Assembly (NCBI GenBank): GCA_041389725.1
Contig: JAWKRG010000002.1
Location: 620,001 to 684,000, forward strand
Direction: 5' to 3'
DNA length: 64,000 bases
DNA from: Polyangiaceae bacterium
Lineage (GTDB): Bacteria; Myxococcota_A; Polyangia; Polyangiales; Polyangiaceae
Shown: positions 26,130 to 34,529 of the stretch, piece by piece
Position numbering within the stretch: the first letter of the stretch is position 1
How the letters are laid out: the number at the start of each line of letters is the position of its first letter
Position numbers and translations under genes: made by a program
The notes under the pieces: model-generated
What the model saw: the letters and a program-made list of their open reading frames with translations, nothing else
What the model was told of the DNA's origin: nothing
The model's database searches: none

Positions 26130-26426
26130 ATGCTGGCCAAGATCCTCATCGCGCTGATCCGGGTCTACCAGCTCACCTTGTCGCCCCTGCTCGGGCCGGT
26201 TTGCCGCTTCGAACCGTCCTGCAGCCGCTACGCCGTGCGCTGCCTGGAGCTGCACGGGGCCTTTCGGGGCAGCCTGCTCACTTTTTGGCGCTTACTGCGT
26301 TGCCATCCGTTTCATCCTGGTGGATACGATCCCCCTCCTCTTCCCCCGGGCATGGCCCTGGAGGCCACGGCCGAGTCTGCATCGGCCGCCACGCACACCG
26401 AGCCCGATTCCGAGCGCGGTGAGTGA
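26130..26426 (+). CDS. yidD: Membrane protein insertion efficiency factor YidD
   Basis: The 98-residue protein has the family signatures IRVYQLTLSPLLGPVCRFEP, SCSRYAVRCLELHG and HPGGYDP. It is a small peripheral membrane protein acting with YidC; its place between rnpA and yidC is the conserved order. The C-terminal 25 residues after DPPPLP are a variable tail. Confidence 0.95.
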   Translation: MLAKILIALIRVYQLTLSPLLGPVCRFEPSCSRYAVRCLELHGAFRGSLLTFWRLLRCHPFHPGGYDPPPLPPGMALEATAESASAATHTEPDSERGE

Positions 26427-26447
26427 GCCCCTCTCGACAATCTCCTC

Positions 26448-28268
26448 ATGGAACGTAGTGGACTATCCCGCTGGCTGCTTCTCGGCCTCTTGGCGCTCGT
26501 CGGCTTCACGCTGTTGCCCAAGTTCTTTGGCGAGAAATCCAGCGACACCCAACCCCTCCAGAACGAAAGCGCGGTCTTTCCGAAGCACCGACCCGCGGAA
26601 CGCTTGTGTGACATCTGGGGGCCGCGCTTCCGGGCACAGGTCTCGACACGCGGCGGCGCGTTGCGCCACTTCGAGCTGACCACTGCGAAGTATCGTCGGC
26701 ATGGCGAGCCCATCGACCTGTCCACCACGCCGGACGTGGAGATGCGCCGTCAGCTGCGCTTTCACTACCGCAACGAGGCGGCGAAGCTCGGCGACAAGGC
26801 CCAGTTGGACTTCGACTCAGTCGACTACAAGCTGGTCAAGACCGACGGCAAGTCCTGCGAGCTAGCGTACGAGGATGCAAGGACGCGTCTGACGCGGGTC
26901 ATCCGTGCAACCGAGCGGCCCTACGAACTCGAGGTTCAAGAGACCATCGAGAACAAGGCAGACAAGCCGCTCAGCCACGCGCTCACGGTCGAGACCACGT
27001 CCTGGCGGACCAGCAAAGAAGTGACCGGGCACATGTTCCGCGTGAGCCCCTACATCACGCACGTGGAGTGCATTCGCGAGGACGGGCACGCGGAGCGCAA
27101 GCGACCCGAAGACTTCGAGCCCAAGGACTTCGAGGGCGAGGAGTTCAAGGGCGACTTGAACCCGGGCGACTGGTTCGAGGACAAGCATGCGGCCGCCTAC
27201 GCCGCTGTCTCGAACGCCTACTTCTCCAGCGCCGTCGTGCCCCTCGCCTCTCCGGCGGCGGGGCCCGCTTGCCAACTGCAAATCGAGGAGCGCTGGGACG
27301 CCGGCCGCTTCGGCGCCAAGAAGGACGACCCCAACGGCGGCGCCATGTACCGGGCGCGCCTGGCGTACCCCATCACGACGCTAGCGCCAGGCAAGTCCGC
27401 CAGTTACTCGGTGCTGACCTATGTCGGGCCCAAAGAGCGTGACCTCTTGGCGGCAGCTGGTGGTGGGCAAAAGGATCTATCGGAGCTCATCGACCTAGGT
27501 TTCTTCTCGGCCATCGCCAAGGTGCTGGTCGCGTTCTTGCTCAAGGTGCATGGCGTGATCCCCAACTGGGGCATCGCGATCATCATCCTGACCTTGGTCG
27601 CGCGCACGCTGCTCTTCCCGCTCAGCGTTCCCAGCATCAAGAGCATGATCAAGATGCGAGAGCTCAAGCCCGAGCTCGACGCCTTGACGGAGAAGTACAA
27701 GGACGATCCCCAGGCCAAGGGCTTGGCCCAGATGGAGCTGTGGCGGAAGCACAACGTGAACCCACTCAAGGGCTGTTTGCCACAGCTCGCGAGCATGCCG
27801 GTCTGGTTTGCGCTCTACACCACACTTCAGACGGCGGTGGAGCTGTACAACATTCCCTTCCTCTGGTTCCCGGATCTGTCGGAACCCGACCCGTGGTACA
27901 TCCTGCCCTTCATCATCGGCGGCAATTCCTTCTTGCAGCAGAAGCTGATGCCGATGCAGGCGGATGCAGCGCAGCAGAAGATGATGCTGTACTTCATGCC
28001 GGCCATGTTCACGGTGTTCATGCTGTTCTTGCCGGCAGGGTTGGGCGTCTACATGTTCACCAACGGCGTACTCGGTATCGCTCAGCAACAAGCTGTGGAG
28101 TGGTACGTTCGACGCCAGAACGGCCCGAAGCCGGGCATCGAAGTCAAAGTTTCATCCGACGAGCCTCAGGGCGAGTCGAAGAGCAAGCGCGGCAAACGCA
28201 CGGGCAAGGGGAAGACCGACGCGAACGACGTGGGTGACCGCGCGCTCTTGGGCAAAGGGAAGGCATGA
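26448..28268 (+). CDS. yidC: Membrane protein insertase YidC
   Basis: YidC inserts and folds inner-membrane proteins, alone or with SecYEG. The 606-residue length is typical for Gram-negatives. There is an N-terminal helix (about 5-22), a large periplasmic beta domain (about 40-335) and the conserved five-helix core (about 360-570) with NWGIAIIILTLVARTLLFPL, MKELKPE-like MRELKPELDALTEKYKDD and NPLKGCLPQLASMPVWFALY. The basic C-terminal tail (SKRGKRTGKGK) suits ribosome contact. It overlaps khpB by ATGA. Confidence 0.96.
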   Translation: MERSGLSRWLLLGLLALVGFTLLPKFFGEKSSDTQPLQNESAVFPKHRPAERLCDIWGPRFRAQVSTRGGALRHFELTTAKYRRHGEPIDLSTTPDVEMRRQLRFHYRNEAAKLGDKAQLDFDSVDYKLVKTDGKSCELAYEDARTRLTRVIRATERPYELEVQETIENKADKPLSHALTVETTSWRTSKEVTGHMFRVSPYITHVECIREDGHAERKRPEDFEPKDFEGEEFKGDLNPGDWFEDKHAAAYAAVSNAYFSSAVVPLASPAAGPACQLQIEERWDAGRFGAKKDDPNGGAMYRARLAYPITTLAPGKSASYSVLTYVGPKERDLLAAAGGGQKDLSELIDLGFFSAIAKVLVAFLLKVHGVIPNWGIAIIILTLVARTLLFPLSVPSIKSMIKMRELKPELDALTEKYKDDPQAKGLAQMELWRKHNVNPLKGCLPQLASMPVWFALYTTLQTAVELYNIPFLWFPDLSEPDPWYILPFIIGGNSFLQQKLMPMQADAAQQKMMLYFMPAMFTVFMLFLPAGLGVYMFTNGVLGIAQQQAVEWYVRRQNGPKPGIEVKVSSDEPQGESKSKRGKRTGKGKTDANDVGDRALLGKGKA

Positions 28269-28906
28269 CCATGAACGAGACCGACGAACAGGTTGAGAAC
28301 GGGTGGGATGACGAGCAGGAACTCGTCGAGGCCGAGGCGGAGGGAGAGGGCGAGGACGGGGACGAACAGCGTTCCCCACGGCGCCGTCGGCGCCGGAGCA
28401 ACGGTGCGAAGGTCGAGGCCTACGAGCCCACGGATGAGCGCTCGCGCCTGGCGCTGGACTTCGTCACCAAAGTGATCACGGAGATGGAGATGGATTGCCG
28501 CGTGCAGCTGCGTCGACCACGCCAGAACGAGGATGAGCAGGAGATCCACATCGAGATCACCGGCCCCGACGCTGGGCGTGTCATCGGCAAGAAAGGACAA
28601 GTCCTCGCGGCGTTGCAGTTCCTGACCCACCGCGTGATCAATCGCCCCGGCACGGACAAGCGCCATGTGCTCGTCGACGCCGAAGGCTACCGCAGCCGCC
28701 GCGACAGTCAGCTCTCGACCATGGCTCGCCGCCTGGGCAAGCAGGCGATGGAGCAGGGCAAGATCATCACCTTCGAGCCCATGAGCCCCAGGGATCGCCG
28801 CGTCGTGCACTTGGCGCTCGCCAAGTTCGAAGGCGTCGTGACCAAGAGCGACGGCGAAGGCGACGACCGTCGCGTCCAGATCATCCCGGTTCGGCGCAGC
28901 AACTAG
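28265..28906 (+). CDS. khpB: KhpB/Jag RNA-binding protein (KH and R3H domains)
   Basis: After an acidic then Arg-rich N-terminus (about 10-48) comes a Jag-type KH domain with GxxG loop GRVIGKKGQ (104-112). An R3H domain follows with SPRDRRVVHLAL (R-x-x-x-H type). The protein binds RNA and influences envelope growth in several bacteria. It starts inside the yidC stop (ATGA). The usual next gene, mnmE, is not present. Confidence 0.92.
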   Translation: MTMNETDEQVENGWDDEQELVEAEAEGEGEDGDEQRSPRRRRRRSNGAKVEAYEPTDERSRLALDFVTKVITEMEMDCRVQLRRPRQNEDEQEIHIEITGPDAGRVIGKKGQVLAALQFLTHRVINRPGTDKRHVLVDAEGYRSRRDSQLSTMARRLGKQAMEQGKIITFEPMSPRDRRVVHLALAKFEGVVTKSDGEGDDRRVQIIPVRRSN

Positions 28907-28956
28907 CGCTTCGTTTCTTGGCCCGAGGGCTGGGGCCACGCTAGGCCTGGTACGCG

Positions 28957-29583
28957 ATGAAACTGCGTTTGGGAAGCGCCTGCTTGGTGGCGGCCGCGCT
29001 CGGCTTGCTGTGGAGCACACCCGCCATTGCCGCCAAGGATACTGGCGGATCCGACGCTGCGGGAGAGATGAGCAGTGGCTTCGGGGAGCGTGACTCGTTC
29101 GTACTCAGTCTGGAGCGAATGTTCGGATTCCAGCAGCAGAAGACTTGCGGGGACAGCTGCCAGACCCTCGACAGCATCGGTCTTCACCCCTTCTACTGGG
29201 GTCACCTAGGCCTGTTCAGCATGCGGAGCAACGGCCTGAACTTCGGGGCGCTCGTCGGATTCACCTACCTCGACGAGTTCATTGGCGACGAAGCAGTGGC
29301 GATCATGCGCCTTGGACCTCGCGTCGGTTACGCTGGGGCGCTGCAGAAGACCGTTGGCTACTGGCTCCGCGGTGGACCGAGTTTCTTTGCGATCTTTACC
29401 GACGGTGACGACACCACCACCCTCGCGGGCAGCATCGAAGCTCTGGCGGTTGTCACACCAGCTCCGCACATGGGGATCCTCTTCGGTCCCAACGTCGACA
29501 TTCACATCTGGGGCAAGTCCGGGGACGAAGACGCGGAATTTTCGAGCATCGGCCTTTCCGCCGGTCTGATGGGGGAGTTCTGA
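28957..29583 (+). CDS. Predicted outer-membrane-like protein, unknown
   Basis: The signal peptide ends PAIAAKD. The 208-residue product has alternating short strands (GLNFGALVGFTYLDEF, VAIMRLGPRVGYAG, VGYWLRGGPSFFAIF) and ends SAGLMGEF with a terminal Phe, consistent with a small beta-barrel. One Cys pair (CGDSC) is present. It is followed after 1 bp by a related gene, 29585-30226. Confidence 0.68.
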   Translation: MKLRLGSACLVAAALGLLWSTPAIAAKDTGGSDAAGEMSSGFGERDSFVLSLERMFGFQQQKTCGDSCQTLDSIGLHPFYWGHLGLFSMRSNGLNFGALVGFTYLDEFIGDEAVAIMRLGPRVGYAGALQKTVGYWLRGGPSFFAIFTDGDDTTTLAGSIEALAVVTPAPHMGILFGPNVDIHIWGKSGDEDAEFSSIGLSAGLMGEF

Positions 29584-29584
29584 G

Positions 29585-30226
29585 ATGCGCGCCTCCCGCT
29601 TCCTGATCGGAATGGCCACTGCGGGCTTCACCCAGTTGCCCGCCGTGGCGCAAGCGCAGGAGACCAGCGGTCTCGGCAGCGAGCGACCTCTGGTCGTGTC
29701 CTTGGAGCACGTTGGTGGCGTCGTGGCCACGCGTTCCAAGGCCGAGGGTGCAGACGAGGCGACCACTATTGTCAGCGCCGGGACCTTCTTGGGCTCTTTT
29801 CTAGGCATGTTGCCAATGGCGCGCCTCGGCGTTCACTACTTCGTCGCCCCACCCGTCTCCGTGGGCGCGCTCCTCAGCTACAGTGACAACGACGCTTTTG
29901 GAGAGACTGTGTTGTTTGGCGCGCGCGTAGGCGCTGCGTTTCCCTTGGGGGCGAGCACGGATCTGTGGCTGCGTGGCGGCGTTCACTATTTCCGAAGCGA
30001 AGTCTCCCTGTTGGGGAAGACGACGCTGTCGGACGTGCGTCCGGGCGGCGAGGCGCTGTTCGCCTTCACTGCTGCCGAAAACTTCGGCTTCTTGTTGGGC
30101 GGAATGTTCGAGATCGGCGTGGCGGGCAAGCAAGAGACTGAAAGCCGCATACCCGGTCAAACCTCCGAGCGCGACTTCGACTACATGGAGTACGGCCTCA
30201 CCTGTGGCGCCTTCGTGAACTTCTGA
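29585..30226 (+). CDS. Predicted outer-membrane-like protein, sibling of 28957-29583
   Basis: A signal peptide (cleavage near AVAQAQ) precedes strands such as GVHYFVAPPVSVGALLSYSD, LWLRGGVHYFRSE and LTCGAFVNF, ending in a terminal Phe. Length and layout (SLEHVGGVV near the start, a gxxYFxAPP strand, terminal GxxxF) parallel the gene 1 bp upstream, suggesting a tandem duplicate that has diverged. No known family was recognised. Confidence 0.68.
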   Translation: MRASRFLIGMATAGFTQLPAVAQAQETSGLGSERPLVVSLEHVGGVVATRSKAEGADEATTIVSAGTFLGSFLGMLPMARLGVHYFVAPPVSVGALLSYSDNDAFGETVLFGARVGAAFPLGASTDLWLRGGVHYFRSEVSLLGKTTLSDVRPGGEALFAFTAAENFGFLLGGMFEIGVAGKQETESRIPGQTSERDFDYMEYGLTCGAFVNF

Positions 30227-30294
30227 CGTCATGGGCGACTGCAGGAGCGGCAACCCTCGAATCCGTCTGGGGCGACCAGAGCCAGCTCGAGCGC

Positions 30295-32190
30295 TCAGGG
30301 CGCCACGAACTGAGTGCCGTTGAAGGCGTACTTGCGTGCCGTGGATCCGCTCCAGGGCAGGAGCAGCGGTTCGAGGCCGCCAGCGGCCGTCGTATCCGGC
30401 GGGAAAGGATAGGTCTTTTCCGTCCACCCCACGGCCCGTCCGGGCCGTAGTTCGATGCGGATGCCGCGCTCGGCGGGCAAGAAGGCAACGCTGCCGAGAA
30501 TACGGTTCTCGCCCAAGGCGCGACCCGTCTCCGCCGCGAACACCCGCGCCACGCCGCCTTCCGTCGCCTGGTAGACGAAAAGAGCGTAGCGGTCCACCAC
30601 GTCACCGCCGAGCTCCTTGCTCGCCTTTGCATGCAACACTGCGCGCACGACGATCTCCGCCTTGCCATCACCGGTCAGATCTCGCGCCGTCACGTCCAGG
30701 ATGTCCTTCGGGTCAGCGACTCCGACCGTGATGTACGCGAAACTCGTGCCGCCCCGATAGCGCTTACCGAAGACGACGATGTCCTTGTCGTGTACGAGAA
30801 CGCGCTCCATCGTGCCGTCGCCAGCAACGTTGGTGACGAAGTCGAAGCGCGGGGCCTTCTTCCCGACACCACGATCCTTGCGATAGAGCGCATACAATCG
30901 ATCCTGTAGCTCGTCGGCGCTCGGGGGCCGCGGCGGAGGGGGAGGCGGAGGTCCGGCAGGCTTGGCCTTCGGCTTGACCTTTGCCTGACCCGCCTTCTCC
31001 CCAGTCATACGAAAGCCCGAGCCGTCCCAGGCGTAGCTCCGCGAAACCACGCTCTCCCAGGGCAGCAGCGTTGCCGGCATGTCACCCGCACGTGGTTCGG
31101 CGTAGCTGTCGGGTTCGAAGCCACTGGCGCTGCCCTGCGCCACCACCAGGCTGGGCTGCTTGCCACCGCGCTCGATCTTCACTTCGTTCTCGACGCGACC
31201 GTCCTTGGTCACGATCGAGATCTCGTGGCTGAAAAGCACGTTGGGAACGTCATTGGTCCCGAGCTTTCGAACCTCGAGTACATCGCGGTACTTTTCTTTG
31301 GTCCCCAACCGGCGAACCAGAAGTATCTCGTCCCGTCCGTCGCCGTCGAAGTCCACGAGTTCCAGTCGAGGGATCTCCAACGCGGCCAGGTCGCCTTGAA
31401 AGAACTGCTTCCCACCGCGGTACTTGGGGCCCACGATAGTGAGGAACCCACCGTAGACCGCCACGTTCTCCAGCATTCCGTCGCCGCTGACATTGCCTGC
31501 TGCGAAATGCGTGGGATTCGCCGACACGCGCTTCTGCTTGAGGGCGGCGAATAGACCCTGTTCCGCTTCCAGAGGCAGAGCTGGCATGGCGCTGCCTGAC
31601 GACGCGATGGCAGAACCGACGACCGAGGTGACCTGGCCGGGTGCGCTCGCATCCGTGTAGCGCAGGGCAGCTCGCAGGCCGACTCGCACCCGGCTCGCCT
31701 CGGGAAAGAGCTTCCATGGAATGCGGGCCTCGAAGGTCACGCCGCCTCCCTTTTGCGGCGCTTCCACCAGCTGCGCCCCGACCGCGGGTCGCCCATCCAC
31801 CTTGACGGCACCCGCAACGTTGCCTGGCTCCCCAGGAAACAGCTGCACGCGATGGGTAGCGATTCGCCCCCCGCTGGGAAAACCGAGATACAGGGTCGCG
31901 TGGTCTTCCGCGTCGCCAGCTCGCTCGGTGCGGGCCAGCTTGGTGTCGCGCGCGTCGATGGCCACGTAGACGTAGGTATCGTCGTAGCCCACCATTCCCT
32001 CGACGCGAATGGGCACGCCTTTCAGCGACTGAGTCAGGCGTGTCATACGGCCACGCCATTCGCGCAGCAGGCCATCGATGCGGACGCTTTGGCCCTGCAA
32101 GGGCATCGCGTCGAGGGAAGTGCCCGCTGCCTGGACGGGGCCTGTGCTCAGGCTCGCGGCAGCGACGATGCCCAGCAGTGCGCGTCTCAT
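30295..32190 (-). CDS. Large secreted protein: CBM9/DOMON-like N-terminus plus FG-GAP/VCBS-like repeats
   Basis: The signal peptide ends PVQAAG. Residues about 35-190 (IDGLLREWRGRM, YVYVAIDARDTKLA, VTFEARIPWKLF) resemble CBM9-type beta-sandwich domains. The rest has Asp-rich turns of FG-GAP/VCBS repeats (NVSGDGMLENVAVY, DFDGDGRDEILLV, NVAGDGTMERVLV, DLTGDGKAEIVV) split by a Pro-rich linker (about 415-430). These repeats usually bind calcium. The start overlaps the pspA stop as ATGA, so it is probably co-expressed with PspA. Confidence 0.75.
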   Translation of the reverse strand: MRRALLGIVAAASLSTGPVQAAGTSLDAMPLQGQSVRIDGLLREWRGRMTRLTQSLKGVPIRVEGMVGYDDTYVYVAIDARDTKLARTERAGDAEDHATLYLGFPSGGRIATHRVQLFPGEPGNVAGAVKVDGRPAVGAQLVEAPQKGGGVTFEARIPWKLFPEASRVRVGLRAALRYTDASAPGQVTSVVGSAIASSGSAMPALPLEAEQGLFAALKQKRVSANPTHFAAGNVSGDGMLENVAVYGGFLTIVGPKYRGGKQFFQGDLAALEIPRLELVDFDGDGRDEILLVRRLGTKEKYRDVLEVRKLGTNDVPNVLFSHEISIVTKDGRVENEVKIERGGKQPSLVVAQGSASGFEPDSYAEPRAGDMPATLLPWESVVSRSYAWDGSGFRMTGEKAGQAKVKPKAKPAGPPPPPPPRPPSADELQDRLYALYRKDRGVGKKAPRFDFVTNVAGDGTMERVLVHDKDIVVFGKRYRGGTSFAYITVGVADPKDILDVTARDLTGDGKAEIVVRAVLHAKASKELGGDVVDRYALFVYQATEGGVARVFAAETGRALGENRILGSVAFLPAERGIRIELRPGRAVGWTEKTYPFPPDTTAAGGLEPLLLPWSGSTARKYAFNGTQFVAP

Positions 32191-33008
32191 CGCTTCATCC
32201 GCAGCTCGCGCTCCTCCGCTTCCAATTCCGCGAGGGCACGCGCAAGCTCTTCTTGCTCCGCCGGGTCCAACGGTGCCTCCTGCTCTACCGCGGCTTCCAC
32301 GCGCAAAGCCTCGCGCTGAGGCTCGGGCTCTGGCGGCAAGATCCCCATCTTGCGCTTGAGAGACTCCAGGTCTTCATCTGCACCCGCCGTCTGCTCCAAC
32401 TGGCTGAACTTGTGCGCCAGAATGTCCCCGGAGTACTCCTCGTTGAGCTCCGCGGTTGCCTCGGCTTCGGCTTCCATCGCGCCGATCTTCTGCTCCATCT
32501 GCTCGAAAGCCTCGAAGGCACTCGCGTTGCGCAGACCATGCATGGTCTCTTGGATCTGCTTTTGCGCCTCCGCGCGCTTCTTGCGAGCGATCAGCAGGTT
32601 CTTCTTGCGCTTTGCTTCTTCGATCTTGGCGTTGAGCGCACGCAGCGCCAGCTTCAGCTGCTCGACGGCCTGCTTCTGCTTCTGCCATTGCAGTTTGTAC
32701 TGCTCGGCCAAGCCATCGTGCTCTTTCTTGCGAGCAAGTGCCTCCTTGGCCAAGGCGTCGTCCCCCGCTCGGACGGCCATCATGGCGCGACGCTCCCATT
32801 CCGCAGCGTTAGACGCTTCTTGCTCGGCCTGCTTGGCCAAGCGCTTTTCGTCTGCAATCGACGCGGCGACCTGCTTCTTGGCCTCCGCGAGCTGCGAGTT
32901 CATGTCCAAGATGATCTGATGAAGCATCTTCTCGGGGTCTTCTGCCCGACTGATCAGATCGTTGAGGTTGCTCTTGATGAGCCTGGCGAGGCGCGCGAAA
33001 ATTCCCAT
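32187..33008 (-). CDS. pspA: PspA/IM30 family phage-shock protein
   Basis: The N-terminus MGIFARLARLIKSNLNDLIS is the amphipathic membrane-binding helix. The rest is long coiled coil (AEDPEKMLHQIILDMNSQLA and repeated Glu/Lys/Ala heptads) to about residue 230, ending in an acidic/Glu-rich tail. Such proteins form ESCRT-III-like membrane scaffolds that stabilise the inner membrane. No pspF/pspBC genes are seen, so regulation differs from enterobacteria. The gene lies between a YbjN-like gene and a large secreted protein. Confidence 0.93.
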   Translation of the reverse strand: MGIFARLARLIKSNLNDLISRAEDPEKMLHQIILDMNSQLAEAKKQVAASIADEKRLAKQAEQEASNAAEWERRAMMAVRAGDDALAKEALARKKEHDGLAEQYKLQWQKQKQAVEQLKLALRALNAKIEEAKRKKNLLIARKKRAEAQKQIQETMHGLRNASAFEAFEQMEQKIGAMEAEAEATAELNEEYSGDILAHKFSQLEQTAGADEDLESLKRKMGILPPEPEPQREALRVEAAVEQEAPLDPAEQEELARALAELEAEERELRMKR

Positions 33009-33043
33009 CTTCTCGTCTCAGTTTCGTATGGGGCTGAAGCTGT

Positions 33044-33442
33044 TCAGCCTTTATTTTCGATCATGGCTTTGAGGGTCGGCACGTGCTCGGAAAGCGCCAA
33101 TCCCATGTCGGCGAAGACCGCCTCCAGCTCGTTCATGTCCAGGCTCTCGAGCTCCAGCGCGGCGGAGATCACGATGTGGTTTCCGTCCAGGCCGTAGGAC
33201 GCGTGCACTAGGTCGGTCGCGTTCTTCTCCAACAACACGCGGAACATCCTGGCCTGTACCTCCGTCGAGGTCGGCGCCAGACCGACCTCGACCTGCACGA
33301 CCAGCAGTGGCGGTGCGAGACGCACGGCAACGGGCGCCTGCCCGACTCCCACACTGACCAGAGAGGTGCCGTCGTCCAACTGCTCGAAGCGGTGATCGAG
33401 TCGCATCAGTAGGGCCTGGAGATCCTCTTCGTTCTTGACCAT
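33044..33442 (-). CDS. YbjN/CesT-like chaperone-fold protein
   Basis: The 132-residue soluble product alternates strands and helices (MVKNEEDLQALLMRLDHRFE, APPLLVVQVEVGLAP, FRVLLEKNATDLVHASYGLD, LESLDMNELEAVFADMG). This is the layout of YbjN or type III secretion chaperone (CesT-like) folds, but sequence alone is weak proof. Residues 55-65 (PTSTEVQARMF) precede the long helix. It lies 35 bp upstream of pspA on the same strand and may bind a helix of PspA or the secreted neighbour. Confidence 0.6.
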   Translation of the reverse strand: MVKNEEDLQALLMRLDHRFEQLDDGTSLVSVGVGQAPVAVRLAPPLLVVQVEVGLAPTSTEVQARMFRVLLEKNATDLVHASYGLDGNHIVISAALELESLDMNELEAVFADMGLALSEHVPTLKAMIENKG

Positions 33443-33554
33443 GTCGCGCCTACGGTACCATGGGATCGCGGCGCCCGGGCGGTAGGTCCTCCCAGCTCGG
33501 GCGGACCATGACGGGCCCCCTACTCCCCTGAAAGTATTGCCGGTTTTCCCCAGT

Positions 33555-34529
33555 TCAGCCGACGTGGCGCACAGGGCGCCCGTCGCGGCTGGCGCGCAGG
33601 GGCACGACGGCTTCGGGGGGCGACGCTTCGGGTTGCACAGTGACGTGGCTCAGTCCGAACAGCTCGTGGAGGCGGTCGCACACGCCGCGACTGACCTCCA
33701 CGCCATGGGCGCCGTCCTTGAGCGTGACATGCACCGTCAGGGCATCGAACTGGTCGGAGATGCGCCAGACGTGCAAGTCGTGCAGATCCTTCACGCCCGC
33801 GCAGTCACGAATGGCACGCTCGATGGCCATTACGTCGAGATGACTTGGGGTAGCCTCCAGCAGAATGGCCGTCGTCTCGCGAATCACTCGCCAGCCGCTG
33901 TAGGCAACCAATCCCGCAATCATCACGCTCAAGGCAGGGTCTGCCCGGTTGAAGTCGAAGAGCAAGACGCACAGACCCGCGATGATGGCAGCAACCGAGC
34001 CGAGGGCGTCCATGGCGACGTGGGCGAAGGCGGCCCGAACGTTGACGCTGTCGCGTTGTGCGCGCATCAGAATCGCCGCCACGAGAAGATTCACCCCGAG
34101 GCCGACCGCTGCGATGACCAACATGCCGGGCGCGTGGATGTCCTGCGGCGCGAACCAGCGTTCGACGGCCTCTTTCACCACGAAGGCAGCCGTGACCGCC
34201 AAGGCGATACCGTTCACGAAAGCCGCGAGCACTTCCGCTCTACGCAGGCCGAAAGTCGTGTGTTGGGTGCGCGGTCGCGCTGCGAAGCGCTGCGCCACCA
34301 GGGCCAAAGCCAGGGCGCCGGCATCGGCGAGCATGTGTCCGGCATCCGCCAGCAGCGCCAAGCTGCCCGTCCAGAGCCCCCCCACCGCCTCGACGACCAT
34401 GAACGAGCTGGTCAACAACAACGCCAGGGCCAGCACCCGAGACGGCGCGCGCGCGTGACCATGGGCGTGCCCGTGCCCGTGGCCGTGGCTGTCCGTCGCT
34501 TCGTCGTGGATCGCAGCGCCGCCGCTCAT
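33555..34529 (-). CDS. Cation diffusion facilitator (CDF) metal exporter
   Basis: The start ATG at 34529 overlaps the upstream stop. The 324-residue protein has a His-rich N-terminus (HGHGHGHAHGHA), six membrane helices with GSLALLADAGHMLADAGALA and a AFAHVAMDALGSVAAI segment carrying the Asp/His metal site, then a cytoplasmic C-terminal domain (ILLEATPSHLDV, LHDLHVW). CDF proteins export zinc, cobalt, iron or manganese by proton antiport. The His pattern favours zinc, but this is not proven. Confidence 0.92.
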   Translation of the reverse strand: MSGGAAIHDEATDSHGHGHGHAHGHARAPSRVLALALLLTSSFMVVEAVGGLWTGSLALLADAGHMLADAGALALALVAQRFAARPRTQHTTFGLRRAEVLAAFVNGIALAVTAAFVVKEAVERWFAPQDIHAPGMLVIAAVGLGVNLLVAAILMRAQRDSVNVRAAFAHVAMDALGSVAAIIAGLCVLLFDFNRADPALSVMIAGLVAYSGWRVIRETTAILLEATPSHLDVMAIERAIRDCAGVKDLHDLHVWRISDQFDALTVHVTLKDGAHGVEVSRGVCDRLHELFGLSHVTVQPEASPPEAVVPLRASRDGRPVRHVG

